From Gemmatimonadota bacterium (GTDB lineage: Bacteria > Gemmatimonadota > Gemmatimonadetes > Gemmatimonadales > Gemmatimonadaceae): 5,235 nucleotides of DNA. The stretch is taken from assembly GCA_003131365.1 (NCBI GenBank), contig PKVB01000125.1, positions 4,505 through 9,739 of the forward strand. Reading direction: 5' to 3'. The stretch's first letter is position 1; every line of letters begins with the position of its first letter. A model generated the notes under the pieces. The model did not search any database. It saw nothing but the letters and a program-made list of their open reading frames with translations, and was not told the DNA's origin. The translations under genes and the position numbers were made by a program. This document shows positions 1 to 5,235 of this stretch, in pieces.

Positions 1-861
1 CTGGTTCACGGACTCTGGCTCACACCGAGAAGCTGGGAAGGGTGGATCGACCGCTATCAGAAGGCTGGTTACAACGTCATCGCCCCCTCCTGGCCGGGAC
101 TCGAAGGAGAAGTCGAAGCCGTTCGCAAGAATCCGTCGCCGCTCAAAGGTCTCAAGCTCAAGACTGTCGTCGATCACTACGACCGCATCATTCGCAAGCT
201 CGACGCGCAGCCAATCCTGATGGGCCACTCGTTCGGCGGCCTCATCGTGCAAATGCTGGTTGATCGCGGACTCGGATCAGCCGGAGTTGTCGTGGATTCG
301 GCACAGTCGGCTGCCGTACCGGTTTTGCCACTCTCGACGGTCTGGGCAACGATCACGGTGCTCGGTAACCCGTTCACGTTCAACGCGGCCGTTGGCCTGA
401 GCCCGGAGAAATTCAACTACGCGTTCACGAACGAGCTCGATGCCGTAGAATCGAAGAACGTCTACGATCGGTATCAGATCCCGGGCAGTGGTCGTATCCT
501 CTGGGATGCGGCGCTCTCCCTCCTGAATCCGAACGCGTCGTCCAAGGTGAACTACGCCAACAATAACCGCGCGCCTCTCCTGTTCATCGCCGGCAGCAAC
601 GATCACCTCGTTCCTCCGTCCATCAACAAGGCCAACGTGCGCAAGTACATCAAGAACTCTTCCGCCGTCACGGACTATCGGGAGTTCCCGAATCGCACGC
701 ACCACACTGTCGGGCAGAAGGGATGGGAAGAAGTTGCGGATTTTGCGATCCAATGGGCAACCGAGCACGCGCGCGATCAGGTAACTTTGGCTGATGTCAA
801 ATCGGCGTTCCCGCCGACTACGACACAATCCGGGACCAGGAGCACCGAGATTCGCACCTGA
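1..861 (+). CDS. alpha/beta hydrolase, N-terminus cut off by window edge
   Basis: This is an alpha/beta-hydrolase-fold enzyme; the substrate cannot be told from sequence. The reading frame is open from base 1, giving 286 visible residues, and the true start lies upstream. The fragment opens with LVHGLW, the HG oxyanion-hole motif that normally sits shortly after the first core strand, so only a short N-terminal piece is missing. GHSFGG at residues 75-80 is the nucleophile elbow with Ser77. The likely acid is Asp201 in GSNDHLVPP, and the likely base is His234 or His235 in NRTHHTVG. All three catalytic residues are therefore present in the expected order. Residues 110-170 are the probable lid region. 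The C-terminal tail after about residue 255 (ADVKSAFPPTTTQSG) is polar and probably disordered. The family is broad (esterases, haloperoxidase-like, lipase-like enzymes), so no narrower function is claimed. A 70-bp gap separates it from the redox cluster, and nothing ties it functionally to that cluster. Confidence 0.9.
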   Translation: MVHGLWLTPRSWEGWIDRYQKAGYNVIAPSWPGLEGEVEAVRKNPSPLKGLKLKTVVDHYDRIIRKLDAQPILMGHSFGGLIVQMLVDRGLGSAGVVVDSAQSAAVPVLPLSTVWATITVLGNPFTFNAAVGLSPEKFNYAFTNELDAVESKNVYDRYQIPGSGRILWDAALSLLNPNASSKVNYANNNRAPLLFIAGSNDHLVPPSINKANVRKYIKNSSAVTDYREFPNRTHHTVGQKGWEEVADFAIQWATEHARDQVTLADVKSAFPPTTTQSGTRSTEIRT

Positions 862-871
862 ATCCTGAGGC

Positions 872-917
872 CTGATTCCGCTGAATCACATTGATTCTGC
901 TGATTCTGTTGATTTCG
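872..917. repeat. GATTC/GAATC-rich imperfect 9-bp repeat with nested inverted repeats; possible operator
   Basis: Five successive units of 9-10 bp can be read: CTGATTCCG, CTGAATCACA, TTGATTCTG, CTGATTCTG and TTGATTTCG. Within them, TGATTC (873-878) and GAATCA (883-888) form a perfect inverted repeat around CGCT. The same GAATCA also forms a perfect inverted repeat with TGATTC (892-897) around CAT. The element fills most of the gap between the hydrolase stop (861) and the flavoprotein start (932), where a regulator-binding site or a mutually exclusive RNA hairpin switch could sit. There is no T-run, so it is not a standard intrinsic terminator. The repeat is seen directly; the regulatory role is inferred. 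Confidence 0.45.
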
Positions 918-931
918 ATTAGAGAGGCATC

Positions 932-2611
932 ATGACGGCACCGATCGCGGCAACTCCCTCGAGGCCTGCGCCGAACGTCGACCAGACTTTTCCAAAGTTG
1001 ACGCCGGCGCAGATCGAACGCGTTGCCGCGCATGGCCGCACACGCCGCATCGAGCGTGGTGAAGTGCTCGGCGCCGTGGGAAAGGTGACTCCACTGTTCT
1101 TCGTTGTCCTCACGGGAACCATCGAGGTCGTTCAGCCGGGCGGCAACGGGAAAACCACGACCGTAACAACCATTAGCCCTGGCGAGTTCACCGGCGAAGT
1201 TTCCATGCTCTCAGGCCGCCCCTCGCTCGTGACTCTTCGAGTTGGCGAGCCGGGCGAGGTGATCGAAGTCCAGCGCGATGATCTCCTGTCGCTCATACAG
1301 GTAGACGCGGAGTTGAGCGAGATATTCGTGCGTGCGTTCCTCCTCCGCCGGGCGGGACTGGTAGCAGGAGGGTTTGGAGATGTGGTGCTGGTGGGGTCGA
1401 ATCATTCCTCCGACACGCTTCGTATCAAGGAGTTCCTGACCCGGAACCTCCACCCATACGTATTTATCGACCCGGATCGCGATGCCGGCGTTCAGGACCT
1501 GCTGGATCGTTTCGAGTTTGCGATCGTGGATCTGCCGGTACTCATCTGTCGTGGCAATGCCGTCCTTCGTAACCCGACCAATCGGCAGATCGCCGATTGC
1601 CTCGGCTTCAACGAGGCGATCGATCAGGTACACGTCCGCGATGTTGTGATCATAGGCGCCGGGCCAGCCGGGCTCGCGGCCGCGGTGTACGCTGCGTCAG
1701 AAGGGCTCGACGTCCTCGTTGTCGAGGCGAACTCACCTGGTGGACAGGCCGGCTCCAGCTCGAGGATCGAGAATTACCTCGGCTTTCCCTCGGGCATCTC
1801 TGGTCAGGAGCTCACGGCCCGCGCGTACACGCAGGCCCAGAAGTTCGGCGCGGAAGTAATGATTGCGGAAGGCGCGACGCGCCTCGACTGCACGCGCAAA
1901 GCGTACACGATCGAGATCGACAACGGCCCGCGCGTACCGGCACGTACGGTCATCATCGCCACGGGCGCGGAGTATCGAAAGCTGCCTATAGAGAACATCT
2001 CGAAGTTCGAAGGAGCCGGCGTGTACTACGGCGCGACGTTCATCGAGTCACAGCTGTGTGAAGGCGAAGAGGTAGTGGTAGTTGGTGGAGGCAACTCCGC
2101 CGGCCAGGCCGCGGTGTTCCTCGCGCAGACGGCGAGCAAGGTGCACGTGCTCGTCCGCTCGAGAGGTCTCGCCGAATCCATGTCGCGCTACCTGATCCGA
2201 CGTATCGAAGAAAGTCCCACGATTGTGCTGCGGACGTGCACCGAGCTCATCGCGCTCGAAGGAAACGGCCAACTCGAGCGAGTTCAATGGCGGAAGGACA
2301 ATGAGCCCGGCGAGAGTCACGACATCCGACACGTCTTCGTCATGACGGGCGCAGCGCCGAGCACCCAGTGGCTTAGTGGGTGTCTCACGTTGGACGCGCG
2401 TGGATTCATCAAGACCGGACCTGAGCTTTCGCGTGACGAGCTCACCGCCGCGAAGTGGCCACTTTCCCGACAGCCGCATCTTCTCGAAACGAGCCGGCCC
2501 GGAGTATTCGCTGTGGGTGACGTCAGGGCCGACAATATCAAGCGCGTGGCTTCAGCGGTCGGAGAGGGATCGATCGCGGTTTCCTTCGTTCATCAGGCAC
2601 TGCAGGAGTAA
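932..2611 (+). CDS. Three-domain flavoprotein: cNMP-binding-like + glutaredoxin-like + thioredoxin-reductase-like, lacking CxxC
   Basis: This 559-residue, probably cytoplasmic FAD- and NAD(P)H-dependent oxidoreductase has three parts. Residues about 20-140 form a Crp/cyclic-nucleotide-binding-like barrel, with PGEFTGE at 83-89 resembling the phosphate-binding cassette. Residues about 149-228 form a thioredoxin/glutaredoxin-like fold (LVGSNHSSDTLRIKEFL, then DLPVL with a probable cis-Pro202), where the usual CxxC position reads NHSS. Residues about 235-559 form the reductase module: FAD motif GAGPAGLAA at 242-250, Glu265, GGQAG at 270-274, NAD(P)H motif GGGNSAG at 385-391, and FAD-contacting GVFAVGDVR at 524-532. 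Where thioredoxin reductase carries CATC, this protein has GATF (367-370), so the dithiol is absent; Cys376 lies just after it. It is therefore probably not a disulfide reductase despite likely automatic naming. The barrel has Ser98 roughly where cAMP binders carry Arg, so the ligand is unclear. The ATG has AGAGAGG at 921-927. The next gene begins 2 bases after the stop. Confidence 0.93.
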   Translation: MTAPIAATPSRPAPNVDQTFPKLTPAQIERVAAHGRTRRIERGEVLGAVGKVTPLFFVVLTGTIEVVQPGGNGKTTTVTTISPGEFTGEVSMLSGRPSLVTLRVGEPGEVIEVQRDDLLSLIQVDAELSEIFVRAFLLRRAGLVAGGFGDVVLVGSNHSSDTLRIKEFLTRNLHPYVFIDPDRDAGVQDLLDRFEFAIVDLPVLICRGNAVLRNPTNRQIADCLGFNEAIDQVHVRDVVIIGAGPAGLAAAVYAASEGLDVLVVEANSPGGQAGSSSRIENYLGFPSGISGQELTARAYTQAQKFGAEVMIAEGATRLDCTRKAYTIEIDNGPRVPARTVIIATGAEYRKLPIENISKFEGAGVYYGATFIESQLCEGEEVVVVGGGNSAGQAAVFLAQTASKVHVLVRSRGLAESMSRYLIRRIEESPTIVLRTCTELIALEGNGQLERVQWRKDNEPGESHDIRHVFVMTGAAPSTQWLSGCLTLDARGFIKTGPELSRDELTAAKWPLSRQPHLLETSRPGVFAVGDVRADNIKRVASAVGEGSIAVSFVHQALQE

Positions 2612-2613
2612 CG

Positions 2614-3234
2614 ATGCCACCGGTCTCTCGAGGCTTTCGCGGGCGGCGACAATCCGCGGACACTGCAAGCCGACTCCCGCCCGGCCAGTACGAGACACGA
2701 GACTTTCCGGTACTATCGGCGGGGCCGACACCACGTACTTCACTCACTACGTGGGATTTTGCGCTTCGAGGTGCCAACGGGCAGACCGCGCGCTGGACGT
2801 GGGACGAGTTTACCGCTCTGCCGCGTCAGACGACAACGAAGGACATCCATTGCGTCACCAAGTGGTCCAAGTTCGACACGGTGTGGGAGGGAATCTCGGT
2901 TGACACACTTCTGTCGGAAGCGGCGGCAAAGGGAGTCGTGCCTTCGCCATTCGTGCTTGCCACATGCGATGGCGGCTACACCACCAACGTTCCGCTCGCC
3001 GACGTAACTGGGGGCAAGGCCTGGGTCGCTTTCATGTACAACGGCGCTCCGCTGCCAGCGGAGCACGGAGGACCCGCGCGTCTGCTCGTGCCGCACCTCT
3101 ACTTCTGGAAGAGCGCGAAGTGGGTGCGTGAGCTGCGCCTCATGGAAAGCGATGCGCCCGGGTTCTGGGAATCGCTGGGTTACCACAACTATGGTGATCC
3201 CTGGCGCGAGCAGCGATACTCCGGCGACGAGTGA
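2614..3234 (+). CDS. Sulfite-oxidase-fold molybdopterin oxidoreductase (YuiH-like)
   Basis: This 206-residue protein is a single Mo-cofactor-binding domain of the sulfite oxidase/YedY superfamily, closest in layout to Bacillus YuiH-type proteins. The N-terminal RLPPGQ (20-25) and FPVLSAGPTP (31-40) are typical of that subgroup. IHCVTKWSK at 78-86 holds Cys80, the expected thiolate ligand of molybdenum. WEGISVDTLL (91-100), the segment around CDGGYTTNVPL (118-128) and VPHLYFWKSAKW (159-170) complete the cofactor pocket. The length is about right for the one-domain form. There is no heme-b5 domain, no C-terminal dimerisation domain, and no hydrophobic Tat-type signal after the N-terminal RGRR, so it is probably cytoplasmic. 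The substrate is unknown; sulfite, S-oxides and N-oxides are family possibilities. The start is supported by AGGAG at 2604-2608, and the ATG lies 2 bases after the previous stop. The next gene overlaps its end, implying co-translation with the flavin reductase as a probable electron partner. Confidence 0.92.
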   Translation: MPPVSRGFRGRRQSADTASRLPPGQYETRDFPVLSAGPTPRTSLTTWDFALRGANGQTARWTWDEFTALPRQTTTKDIHCVTKWSKFDTVWEGISVDTLLSEAAAKGVVPSPFVLATCDGGYTTNVPLADVTGGKAWVAFMYNGAPLPAEHGGPARLLVPHLYFWKSAKWVRELRLMESDAPGFWESLGYHNYGDPWREQRYSGDE

Positions 3235-4013
3235 GTCCTGATGGCACCGCGTCCCGGATTGCCTGGCGGCTCGCCACCGTGATCGACGTCGTGCTGGAGA
3301 CCCCAAGGACACGGACGCTCGTTCTCGATGTGCCGGGGTGGCCCGGCCACCGCGCGGGGCAGCACGTCGACGTACGACTCACAGCGGACGATGGCTATCA
3401 GGCCGAGCGGAGCTACTCCATCGCGTCACCACCGGAAGACACTCGACTCTCTCTCACTGTCGAGCAACTGAAAGACGGCGAGGTCTCGCCATACTTGTCC
3501 GAGGCGCTTCACGCTGGGGACACGCTCGAGCTCCGCGGTCCGATCGGCGGATACTTCGTCTGGGACATCCCGACCGGCGGTCCTCTGCTTCTCGTCGGGG
3601 GCGGATCGGGAATCGTGCCGCTGATGGCGATGCTGCGTCATCGCGACGCTGCACTCGCGAGCGCGGGCGCTGGTGCGCGCGAGAAACTTCCGGTGCGGCT
3701 CCTGTACTCATCCCGCCGCTGGGACGAGGTGATTTATCGGGACGAGCTAACAAGTCTGGCGGAGAAGGACCTAACGCTCCAGGTAACGCATACGCTTACT
3801 CGCGAACAGCCGGAGGGATGGGCTGGATTCCGGCGCAGGATCGACCGCGCGATGCTGGAGCAGGTCGCGTGGCCGGCGAGCGAGCAGCCACGCGTATTTA
3901 TCTGCGGCCCAACGCCTCTGGTTGAATCAGTTGCTTCGACGCTGGTCGAGCTTGGGCACCAGCCCGCGCTCGTAAAGACGGAGCGCTTCGGTCCCACCGG
4001 CGGTGCGGTCTAG
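3231..4013 (+). CDS. Ferredoxin-reductase-like FAD/NAD(P)H oxidoreductase, GTG start
   Basis: This 260-residue soluble flavoprotein has the ferredoxin-NADP reductase fold. Residues about 10-113 are the FAD-binding barrel, with RSYS at 60-63 as the flavin-binding motif. Residues about 115-255 are the nicotinamide nucleotide domain, with GGGSGIVP at 123-130, YSSR at 159-162 and CGPTP at 225-229. The SSR signature is often linked to NADPH preference. The protein ends shortly after ERFGPTG (251-257) with no plant-type 2Fe-2S domain, so it must pass electrons directly or to a separate carrier. The start is GTG, whose GTGA overlaps the TGA of the molybdoenzyme by four bases; the nearby ATG at 3241 is out of frame. 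This overlap implies translational coupling. Inferred role: NAD(P)H-dependent reductase (or acceptor) for the molybdoenzyme, in place of the heme membrane partner used by periplasmic MsrP/YedY systems. Confidence 0.92.
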   Translation: MSPDGTASRIAWRLATVIDVVLETPRTRTLVLDVPGWPGHRAGQHVDVRLTADDGYQAERSYSIASPPEDTRLSLTVEQLKDGEVSPYLSEALHAGDTLELRGPIGGYFVWDIPTGGPLLLVGGGSGIVPLMAMLRHRDAALASAGAGAREKLPVRLLYSSRRWDEVIYRDELTSLAEKDLTLQVTHTLTREQPEGWAGFRRRIDRAMLEQVAWPASEQPRVFICGPTPLVESVASTLVELGHQPALVKTERFGPTGGAV

Positions 4014-4021
4014 CACGTGAT

Positions 4022-4047
4022 GCAGAACTTTTTATCTGCGCAAAAAG
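4022..4047. repeat. Overlapping small inverted repeats after the redox cluster
   Basis: GCAGA (4022-4026) can pair with TCTGC (4035-4039) around a T-rich loop. Alternatively, CTTTTT (4028-4033) can pair with AAAAAG (4042-4047). The two pairings exclude each other. Neither is followed by a T-run on either strand, so a canonical intrinsic terminator is not supported. The element sits 8 bases after the reductase stop and just before a Shine-Dalgarno-like GGGAG. It may be a processing or attenuation structure between the cluster and the zinc finger gene, or chance. Confidence 0.25.
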
Positions 4048-4056
4048 GGAGTGACG

Positions 4057-4152
4057 ATGAACAATGCTGGACGCACGTGTGGCTCGACTCGACAGGTGCC
4101 ACATCAATCGTTATCTCCCGTGATGCAAGCTGAGGTTGATCATCATGCTTAA
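4057..4152 (+). CDS. Possible 31-codon leader ORF overlapping the zinc finger gene start
   Basis: A short ORF starts with ATG (MNNAGRTCGS...) and ends with TAA at 4150-4152, eight bases inside the following gene, which begins at 4145. It has a well-placed GGGAG at 4047-4051, five bases before the ATG. The 31-residue product is polar, with no membrane segment, signal or recognisable domain, and ends in DHHA. The overlap arrangement would allow translational coupling into the zinc finger gene. No homology is recognised, and a random ORF of this size is common in GC-rich DNA, so this is a candidate only. Confidence 0.25.
   Translation: MNNAGRTCGSTRQVPHQSLSPVMQAEVDHHA
4132..4135 (+). promoter_or_regulatory. 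Ribosome binding site that decides the zinc finger start
   Basis: GAGG, within AAGCTGAGG, directly abuts an in-frame TTG at 4136 and lies nine bases before the in-frame ATG at 4145. Zero spacing would not work for the TTG, whereas nine bases is workable for the ATG. The shorter ATG start is therefore preferred. Confidence 0.55.
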
Positions 4153-4414
4153 CGCGCCGTGCGGCCACATCAAAGCGATCAGTACCGTCAAGCTTCCGAA
4201 GAAGCGGGAGTGCGAGGAATGCGTCAAGATCGGCGCATCCTGGGTTCATCTGAGGACCTGCCAGGAATGCGGCAAGACGCTCTGCTGCGACGACTCGCCT
4301 AATAAGCACGCGACAAAGCACGCGCGCGCGAGTGGTCACCCCGTGATTGCCTCGGCGGAGCCCGGTGAACGATGGCTGTACTGTTATCCCGACGACGCGT
4401 TCTTTGAATACTGA
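4145..4414 (+). CDS. UBP-type zinc finger protein
   Basis: This 89-residue protein consists almost entirely of a ZnF-UBP domain, the fold that in eukaryotic deubiquitinases and HDAC6 binds the free C-terminus of ubiquitin. Candidate zinc ligands, counted from the ATG at 4145, are Cys6, His8, Cys23, Cys26, Cys39, Cys42, Cys47, His55, His59 and His65. They occur in the family order C-x-H, CEEC, CQECG, C-C and H-x3-H-x5-H. The conserved WVHLR (33-37) and the C-terminal ERWLYCYPDDAFFEY stretch also match bacterial members. Bacterial versions are widespread small proteins without an established function; ubiquitin is not expected here, so a peptide C-terminus or redox partner is only a guess. An in-frame TTG at 4136 would add three residues but lacks a properly spaced ribosome site. 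The gene follows the redox cluster after 131 bases in the same direction and may be co-transcribed with it. Confidence 0.92.
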   Translation: MLNAPCGHIKAISTVKLPKKRECEECVKIGASWVHLRTCQECGKTLCCDDSPNKHATKHARASGHPVIASAEPGERWLYCYPDDAFFEY

Positions 4415-4423
4415 GCACGGATA

Positions 4424-4441
4424 GTTGGAAAGCTTCCCAAC
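4424..4441. terminator. Weak hairpin at convergent gene junction
   Basis: GTTGGAAAGCTTCCCAAC can fold as GTTGGAA pairing with TTCC plus CAAC, with one bulged C and an AGC loop. It lies 10 bases after the zinc finger stop and on the far side of the end of the oppositely oriented exporter gene, where a bidirectional terminator would be expected. There is no clear T-run after it on either strand, so the assignment rests on position and fold only. The rest of the 63-bp gap holds nothing recognised. Confidence 0.3.
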
Positions 4442-4477
4442 CCAGATAAAATCAGGGCAAGCCGGCCGTTGAATCGG

Positions 4478-5235
4478 TCACGCGGGCGTTTTCAGTCTCT
4501 CGCTCGGGTTGACCGCCCGCGGTATCGGGTGCTCGGCAGTACGGCGCTTGTACACCCCGAATTTGCCGAATACCCATTCTCTCCACTCGTCGAGAATCTC
4601 GTAGAACGTCGGGATCACGACGAGCGTCAGCAGCGTCGACGTGATCACCCCACCGATCACCGCGCGCCCGAGCGGCGCGCGGAACTCGGCGCCTTCGCCG
4701 ATGCCGAGCGCGACCGGAATCATGCCCGCGATCAGCGCCAGAGTTGTCATCAGGATCGGACGCAGACGAATCGCGCCCGCCTGAATCAGCGCCTCGCGCC
4801 TCGGCAGCCCCTCCTTCTCGCGCGCCCATTTGGCGAAGTCGATGAGCAGGATCGCGTTCTTGACGACGATGCCCATCAACAGAATCACACCGATCAGACT
4901 CATGATGTTGATCGTCGTCCCGGTAATCATGAGCGCCAGCATGACGCCGATCAGCGACAGCGGCAGCGAGATCATGATCGCCAGCGGCTCGAGGAACGAG
5001 CCGAACTGCATCACGAGAATCAGATACATCAGCATCACCGCGATGCCGAGCGCCGAGAAGATGCGACCGAACACTTCGTTCTGGCTGTCGACTTCCCCGC
5101 CTTGCGTCATGTGCACGCCGGGTGGAAAGGTGATCTTCGCAATCCGGGCGTTGATGTCCTTCATCACTTCAGTTAGCGGACGACCCGACGTGTTCGCCTG
5201 AACCGTGACGACGAGATCGCCATTGAGGTGGGTGA
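4478..5235 (-). CDS. RND efflux transporter permease, C-terminal part (HAE1/AcrB-like)
   Basis: This is the last 251 residues of an inner-membrane proton-driven RND exporter. The gene enters from the right edge with its 5' end outside the window, and full-length members are about 1,000-1,100 residues. The fragment begins at the end of the second periplasmic (porter) domain and then carries the final five membrane helices, TM8-TM12, at about residues 55-80, 83-105, 107-133, 157-177 and 189-214. Family hallmarks are LVMQFGSFLEPL after TM8, GIVVKNAILLIDFA in TM10, LRPILMTTLALIAGMIP in TM11, and TLLTLVVIPTFYEIL in TM12. The proline-rich cytoplasmic tail (HPIPRAVNPSERLKTPA) is unremarkable. The frame stays open upstream of an internal GTG at 5167, so that codon is not the start. 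It probably pairs with a membrane-fusion protein and outer-membrane channel encoded off-window. The HAE1 (drug/hydrophobic compound) subgroup fits better than the heavy-metal subgroup, but the substrate is unknown. It converges on the zinc finger gene and is likely unrelated to it. Confidence 0.94.
   Translation of the reverse strand, partial: THLNGDLVVTVQANTSGRPLTEVMKDINARIAKITFPPGVHMTQGGEVDSQNEVFGRIFSALGIAVMLMYLILVMQFGSFLEPLAIMISLPLSLIGVMLALMITGTTINIMSLIGVILLMGIVVKNAILLIDFAKWAREKEGLPRREALIQAGAIRLRPILMTTLALIAGMIPVALGIGEGAEFRAPLGRAVIGGVITSTLLTLVVIPTFYEILDEWREWVFGKFGVYKRRTAEHPIPRAVNPSERLKTPA

Noticed and set aside
277..828. Long - strand ORF opposite the hydrolase
   Set aside because: Arg-rich shadow frame; the + strand carries the complete catalytic motif set.
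891..919. TTGATT ... TTCGAT as a sigma70 promoter
   Set aside because: The -10 match is poor, it would place the start almost on the ribosome site, and the TTGATT word is part of the repeat itself.
2632..2676. Possible twin-arginine signal (RGRRQS) in the molybdoenzyme
   Set aside because: No hydrophobic segment follows the arginines; the next residues are polar and lead directly into the YuiH-type RLPPGQ motif.
2376..2903. + strand ORF spanning the flavoprotein/molybdoenzyme junction
   Set aside because: Out-of-frame shadow overlapping two well-supported genes, with an Arg/Ser-rich composition typical of frame-shifted GC-rich coding DNA.
4022..4047. Intrinsic terminator after the FNR-like gene
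   Set aside because: Short AT-rich or 5-bp stems with the T-run in the loop rather than after the stem; listed only as inverted repeats.
4469..5176. Long + strand ORF opposite the exporter gene, rich in R, D, H and Q
   Set aside because: It is the antisense shadow of the RND permease, whose strand shows clear family motifs and membrane helices. The shadow product is low-complexity and matches nothing.
1..5235. CRISPR array, tRNA, rRNA, insertion sequence or attachment site
   Set aside because: No regularly spaced long repeats, no transposase or integrase, no tRNA-like cloverleaf and no rRNA segment was recognised; gaps between genes are all under 150 bases.

Overview
The window is a GC-rich, densely packed bacterial chromosome segment. 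Coding is near-continuous, with four-base or two-base junctions inside the central gene cluster. The style (GC-rich codons, RND exporter, soluble YuiH-type molybdoenzyme, bacterial UBP zinc finger) fits a soil-type Gram-negative such as Gemmatimonadota, Acidobacteriota or a proteobacterium. This is a guess from gene content; no taxonomic marker is present.

Layout, left to right. (1) 1-861, + strand: an alpha/beta hydrolase missing only its extreme N-terminus. (2) 862-931: a short gap with a GATTC/GAATC-rich, roughly 9-bp-periodic repeat that forms overlapping inverted repeats, possibly an operator. (3) 932-4013, + strand: a tight three-gene redox cluster. It holds a three-domain flavoprotein (cyclic-nucleotide-binding-like domain, glutaredoxin-like fold, thioredoxin-reductase-like FAD/NAD(P)H module), a sulfite-oxidase-fold molybdopterin enzyme of the YuiH type, and a ferredoxin-reductase-like FAD/NAD(P)H flavoprotein whose GTG start overlaps the preceding stop. 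(4) 4014-4144: a spacer with small inverted repeats and a possible 31-codon leader ORF. (5) 4145-4414, + strand: a small UBP-type zinc finger protein. (6) 4415-4477: a convergent junction with a weak hairpin. (7) 4478-5235, - strand: the C-terminal quarter of an RND multidrug-type efflux permease, running off the window.

How they may work together (inference): the molybdoenzyme lacks a visible Tat signal, heme domain or membrane partner. It is translationally coupled to a soluble NAD(P)H flavin reductase, which suggests a cytoplasmic NAD(P)H -> FAD -> Mo-cofactor chain. The upstream flavoprotein looks like a thioredoxin reductase that has lost the redox-active CxxC in both its reductase module and its glutaredoxin-like module, so it is probably not a disulfide reductase. 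With the UBP zinc finger downstream, this four-gene set is the most interesting part of the window. The hydrolase and the RND exporter look like unrelated neighbours.
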